DNA of 64,000 nt, taken from the NCBI RefSeq assembly GCF_000317535.1, contig NC_019757.1, forward strand, positions 4,801,501-4,865,500, in the 5' to 3' direction. Positions 60,676 through 64,000 of the stretch are shown one piece after another. The notes under the pieces are model-generated. The model was not told the origin of the DNA, did not search any database, and saw nothing but the letters and a program-made list of their open reading frames with translations. The number at the start of each line of letters is the position of its first letter. Position 1 is the first letter of the stretch. The DNA comes from Cylindrospermum stagnale PCC 7417. GTDB taxonomy: Bacteria > Cyanobacteriota > Cyanobacteriia > Cyanobacteriales > Nostocaceae. Made by a program: the position numbers and the translations under genes.

Positions 60676-61959
60676 TTAATTCTTATCCGTTGAGGTTGCG
60701 CTATTAGCCGTTTGTTTGCCCAGCACTTCCACCGCCTTGGCAAATTGGGGGTCTGCTAGTGTAGCGAGTTTATCACGCTCATTTAGCCACAATTCTTGTA
60801 ACTGAGCCTCAGTCAATTCCACTTTCACATCTGGATCAATGCCATGCTTATTGATATCTTTCCCACTGGGGGTGTGGTATCTAGCAATAGTCACCGCCAG
60901 TCCTGAACCATCTTCCAGCGGTCGCACCGATTGCACTAGACCCTTACCAAAGGTTTGCGTACCCACCAAAACGGCACGTTTGTTATCCTGCAAGGCTCCT
61001 GAAAGGATTTCGCTGGCACTAGCTGAACCTTTATTCACCAATACCACCAACGGTTTAGTTGTCAGTGCCTTGCCGTTTGCCACTTCCCGCTCTTGCTCAC
61101 CTTGGCGGTTAATGGTGGAGACAATGATACCTTTATTCAGCCACATCCGGGCAATTTCCACGCTGGAGAAGAGTAAACCGCCAGGATTACCACGCAAATC
61201 CAGAATATATCCAGATACCTTTTTAGATTCTAAATTGTTGATTGCATTTTGCATTTCCTTCCCAGCGTTGGCGCTGAACTGGTTCAGGCGGATGTAACCA
61301 ATATTGCCTGCGGGAGTTTGCTTTTGGGAAAACTTCACAGGATGGATTTCAATTCGCGATCGCTTAATGTCAAACTGTTTTTGTTGGCCGTTACGCTGAA
61401 TAATCAGACTTACCTGACTTCCTGCTTCCCCGCGAATCAGCGACACCGCTTGGTTTGTATCCATTCCCTCAGTACTTTTGCCGTCAATTTTAAGGATGAC
61501 ATCCTTAGATAGAATCCCAGCCTTAAAGGCAGGCGTATCCTCAATCGGCGAAATTACAACCAAACGCTTCGTCTTTTCATCCTGACTGATAGTAATCCCA
61601 ATACCTGTCAATTCTCCAGACGTATCCACCTGCATATTCTTGAATTCCTCTGGGTCCATAAACCGGGTATAAGGGTCGCCGATCTTTTTGAGCATTTCCC
61701 GGATGGACTTATAAGCTTCCTGCTGACTACTGTAGGGTTTGCTTAAATATTCTTTACGAACAGCCAGCCAATCAACCTGATTAAAAGTGCCGTCTACATA
61801 TTGGCGCTGCACGATTTGCCAAACTTCGTCCACCAATTCCTTGGGACTTTCTTTAAATAAAGCCTGACCACGCGAGTGAATGCCAAGGCTAGTAACAACA
61901 ATTGTAGAGAGCGTTACCACCGTAGCACCCAAAACAAGCCTACTTTTTGTAATCACCAT
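60676..61959 (-). CDS. ctpA: S41 C-terminal processing protease
   Basis: Periplasmic or lumenal serine protease, 427 residues. A signal-anchor near 8-27, a PDZ domain at about 110-195 (GIGITISQDE, DTPAFKAGILSKDVILKIDG), and the S41 core with RGNPGGLL, catalytic Ser314 in GSASASEIL and Lys339 in TFGKG, 25 residues apart as in D1-processing and Tsp proteases. CtpA removes the C-terminal tail of pre-D1, which both psbA genes here encode. Cyanobacteria have several S41 paralogues, so the gene symbol is provisional. Confidence 0.9.
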   Translation of the reverse strand: MVITKSRLVLGATVVTLSTIVVTSLGIHSRGQALFKESPKELVDEVWQIVQRQYVDGTFNQVDWLAVRKEYLSKPYSSQQEAYKSIREMLKKIGDPYTRFMDPEEFKNMQVDTSGELTGIGITISQDEKTKRLVVISPIEDTPAFKAGILSKDVILKIDGKSTEGMDTNQAVSLIRGEAGSQVSLIIQRNGQQKQFDIKRSRIEIHPVKFSQKQTPAGNIGYIRLNQFSANAGKEMQNAINNLESKKVSGYILDLRGNPGGLLFSSVEIARMWLNKGIIVSTINRQGEQEREVANGKALTTKPLVVLVNKGSASASEILSGALQDNKRAVLVGTQTFGKGLVQSVRPLEDGSGLAVTIARYHTPSGKDINKHGIDPDVKVELTEAQLQELWLNERDKLATLADPQFAKAVEVLGKQTANSATSTDKN

Positions 61960-62104
61960 AATGACAGCTATGCCAGAGGGGAAAAATGATAGTCAGTATG
62001 CTCAATCTAACACAGGGTATCACTACTGTAGAGACCGAGCATTTATTCTTAATTCACCAAGAAGCCTTGCTATCCGGCGACCTTTGTCGTCGCCGTGAAA
62101 AATT

Positions 62105-63331
62105 TCAAGGTTCTACCCAACGTCCATCTGCCTTAATCAGGTTAATTAACTCCTCTACTCCTAGTGCTTCTGGGACTTTTTTAATTTCTTCTCTGCCGCG
62201 ATACAAAGAAATGTAACCAGGGGTTTTGCCTACATAACCATAGTCAGCATCCGCCATTTCTCCAGGTCCGTTGACAATGCAACCCATAACAGCTACGTCT
62301 AACCCTGTCAAATGTTTTGTAGCTTCCCGGACTTTGTGCAGCACTTCCTCTAAGTTAAACAAAGTGCGTCCGCAAGAAGGACAGGCGACATACTCCACCA
62401 TAGTTTTCCGCAATCCTAAAGCTTGCAGAATGCTGTAGCAAACAGGAATTTCTTTCTCTGGTGCTTCTGTCAGCGACACGCGAATTGTATCACCAATGCC
62501 ATCAGCCAGCAAAGTGGCAATCCCTGCTGTAGATTTAATCCGTCCATATTCCCCATCACCAGCTTCAGTGACACCCAAATGTAGAGGATAGTCCATACCC
62601 AAATCATCCAGGCGCTTGGCCATCAATCGATAAGCAGCTACCATCACCGGTACCCGCGAGGCTTTCATAGAAATTACCAAGTTGTGAAAATTCAAAGATT
62701 CACAAATGCGAATGAATTCAATAGCAGATTCCACCATTCCTTGTGGGGTATCGCCATAGGTAAATAGCATCCTTTCAGCAAGGGAACCGTGATTTACCCC
62801 AATTCGCATTGATTTGCCTTGATCTCGCAGAGAAACCACTAAAGGTGCGAGAGTTTCGCGGATTTTTTCGCCAATTTCATCAAATTCGTTTTGGGTGTAT
62901 TCGGTGCGGTTGGTGTTTGGCTTTTCAAATACATACAAACCCGGATTAATCCGTACTTTCTCAATGTGTTTGGAGACTTCCAGGGCGATTTTCATGCCAT
63001 TGTGATGCACGTCGGCGACAATTGGCACATCTCGGTAAGTCTTAATTAATTTCTGCTTAATTTCTGCCAATGCTTTCGCGTGTCCAAGACTTGGAACAGT
63101 GACGCGGACAATTTCGCAGCCAATTTCGTGCAGACGCCGAATACCCGCCACCGAACCATCGATATCTAAGGTATCTTCGTTAATCATCGACTGCACCACC
63201 ACCGGGTAGCCACCCCCAATAGTGACATCTCCCACTTTTACGGGACGGGTTTTCCGCCGTTTAATCGTTGTGTCGAAGGCGAGTTGAGTTGATGTAGTAT
63301 TTGCAGTAGTGAGAGTGGGCAGAGTTTGCAT
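62105..63331 (-). CDS. ispG: 4-hydroxy-3-methylbut-2-enyl diphosphate synthase
   Basis: IspG (GcpE) converts MEcPP to HMBPP in the MEP isoprenoid pathway, using a 4Fe-4S cluster and ferredoxin in cyanobacteria. It has 408 residues from ATG 63331 ([16 protein letters not shown]), a start similar to relatives; the frame is open 159 bp upstream without family-like sequence. Blocks: [42 protein letters not shown], and cluster cysteines in CPSCGRTLF and GCIVNGPGE. It lies upstream of ctpA on the same strand. Confidence 0.96.
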   Translation of the reverse strand: MQTLPTLTTANTTSTQLAFDTTIKRRKTRPVKVGDVTIGGGYPVVVQSMINEDTLDIDGSVAGIRRLHEIGCEIVRVTVPSLGHAKALAEIKQKLIKTYRDVPIVADVHHNGMKIALEVSKHIEKVRINPGLYVFEKPNTNRTEYTQNEFDEIGEKIRETLAPLVVSLRDQGKSMRIGVNHGSLAERMLFTYGDTPQGMVESAIEFIRICESLNFHNLVISMKASRVPVMVAAYRLMAKRLDDLGMDYPLHLGVTEAGDGEYGRIKSTAGIATLLADGIGDTIRVSLTEAPEKEIPVCYSILQALGLRKTMVEYVACPSCGRTLFNLEEVLHKVREATKHLTGLDVAVMGCIVNGPGEMADADYGYVGKTPGYISLYRGREEIKKVPEALGVEELINLIKADGRWVEP

Positions 63332-63542
63332 AACCTGAACAGGTAAATTTGCTGTAGTTAAAATATCAGATTGTCTGAGCTTCTGTCTCTCAGATTGCCA
63401 CAGGTGGGGCATTTTTGGGTGATAAAGTGGCAAAAAAGCAGAAGTGTAATAATGCCGTATCCTTCTGCTTTTCGTCTGGCCGATAAGCATCCACTATTTT
63501 TGGTTGTATATTATGAAACCTATCTCTGGCAGATATTTTCAC

Positions 63543-64000
63543 TCAACTGTTCAGATTATCTAACCAATCGCGCAAATCCTCCACTGTCGAAAAATCGAAT
63601 AATGCTTCCCCTAAAACTTCAAGGCGTTCAACCTCCAAACCCCTAACCTGAGCTTCTAATTCAGCATCAATTTCACCTAATTTGCGCTTGATTTGACGCA
63701 CGATCAAATCTTTTTCTCGTTGAATTCCTTGCTCAATTCCTTGCTCAATTCCTTGCTCAATCCCTTGTCTCATCCAACTGGTGACAATTTGCATAACGTT
63801 CTCCTGTTCTTCTTGTCTGAATGAACCTAATTCCGTTTGAAATCGCTGTTCTTCTGCTTGGTTAAGCTTCAGATAACTATCAATAAAGCCTGAGATTAAT
63901 TGCATTTTAGCAGGATTTAATTTTAAAGTTACTAACAGCCTTAAACATTCTGCTTTGACTTTTGCTCTATCTGGGGGCGCTATGTCCATTTTGGACATTA
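63543..64000 (-). CDS. Rpn/DUF4351-type protein, 5' end outside window
   Basis: About 152 residues of the C-terminal part. MDIAPPDRAKVKAECLRLLV and LISGFIDSYLKLN fit the region after a PD-(D/E)XK transposase-like nuclease domain (Rpn family), and the C-terminal REKDLIVRQIKRKLGEIDAE with ALFDFSTVEDLRDWL is DUF4351. In the centre, GIEQ is repeated four times, coded by a 12-bp tandem repeat. The frame stays open to the window edge, so the visible ATG at 63998 is probably internal. Confidence 0.8.
   Translation of the reverse strand, partial: MSKMDIAPPDRAKVKAECLRLLVTLKLNPAKMQLISGFIDSYLKLNQAEEQRFQTELGSFRQEEQENVMQIVTSWMRQGIEQGIEQGIEQGIQREKDLIVRQIKRKLGEIDAELEAQVRGLEVERLEVLGEALFDFSTVEDLRDWLDNLNS
63723..63768 (-). 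repeat. 12-bp coding tandem repeat (GIEQ)
   Basis: Three perfect and one changed copy of a 12-bp unit (TTGCTCAATTCC) inside the Rpn/DUF4351 gene, encoding repeated GIEQ. Such repeats at this place are frequent in the family. Confidence 0.8.

Noticed and set aside
63332-63490. 53-residue N-terminal extension of IspG
   Set aside because: The sequence is unlike the family; the internal ATG at 63331 gives a start similar to relatives.
1-64000. tRNA and rRNA genes
   Set aside because: I looked for cloverleaf-like blocks and rRNA signatures in the gaps and recognised none.

Overview
The window comes from a filamentous, heterocyst-type cyanobacterium close to Nostoc/Anabaena. The evidence is the photosystem and NDH-1 genes (psbA x2, psbO, psaI, psbEFLJ, ndhCKJ), the many GCGATCGC (HIP1) octamers, the heptanucleotide tandem repeats, and the dense small interspersed repeats, some of which have entered reading frames. 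Function is inferred from sequence alone; no database search was possible. || Layout. 0-5 kb: 5' part of aroC, two tandem psbA genes (one Gln130, one Glu130 form of D1) and cofG. 5-11 kb: accessory block with two TPR proteins and a P-loop ATPase, interrupted by a MITE-like element. 11-16 kb: hflX, then about 1 kb of hairpin-rich DNA that may encode a structured RNA, then two unrecognised genes. 16-21 kb: grxC-gshB and ftsQ-ftsZ. 21-28.4 kb: a second ATPase followed by a 1669-residue protein with TPR-like, NTPase and WD40 parts. 28.4-41.5 kb: a mostly housekeeping photosynthesis stretch (candidate sRNA, psbO, sigF, a lipoprotein, a large acidic protein, psaI, psbEFLJ with ycf48 and rubA, ndhCKJ). 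41.8-44.6 kb: a third ATPase/TPR pair. 45-56.5 kb: sulfate-binding protein, double-transmitter hybrid kinase, psiE, TPR protein, EF-G paralogue, EF-hand membrane protein. 56.7-60.7 kb: small accessory genes, including a Cas10/GGDEF-like minimal cyclase (mCpol) overlapping a two-helix membrane effector, a DUF433/DUF5615 toxin-antitoxin pair and a DUF4058 gene. 60.7-64 kb: S41 C-terminal protease, ispG and a truncated Rpn/DUF4351-type gene. || How the genes fit together. The photosynthesis genes cover D1 (psbA), its likely maturation (ycf48, rubA and perhaps the S41 protease), cytochrome b559 and the oxygen-evolving complex. The most unusual content is two sets of possible conflict or signalling systems. 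The first is three ATPase genes, each followed by a protein whose N-terminus looks like the same kind of fold without its P-loop, fused to different repeat domains (34-residue TPR, 42-residue TPR, NTPase plus WD40); a fourth such protein has no ATPase of its own just upstream. The second is the mCpol/2TM pair, which matches the layout of cyclic-nucleotide anti-phage systems. The hairpin-rich region before two unknown genes is a third candidate for something undescribed.
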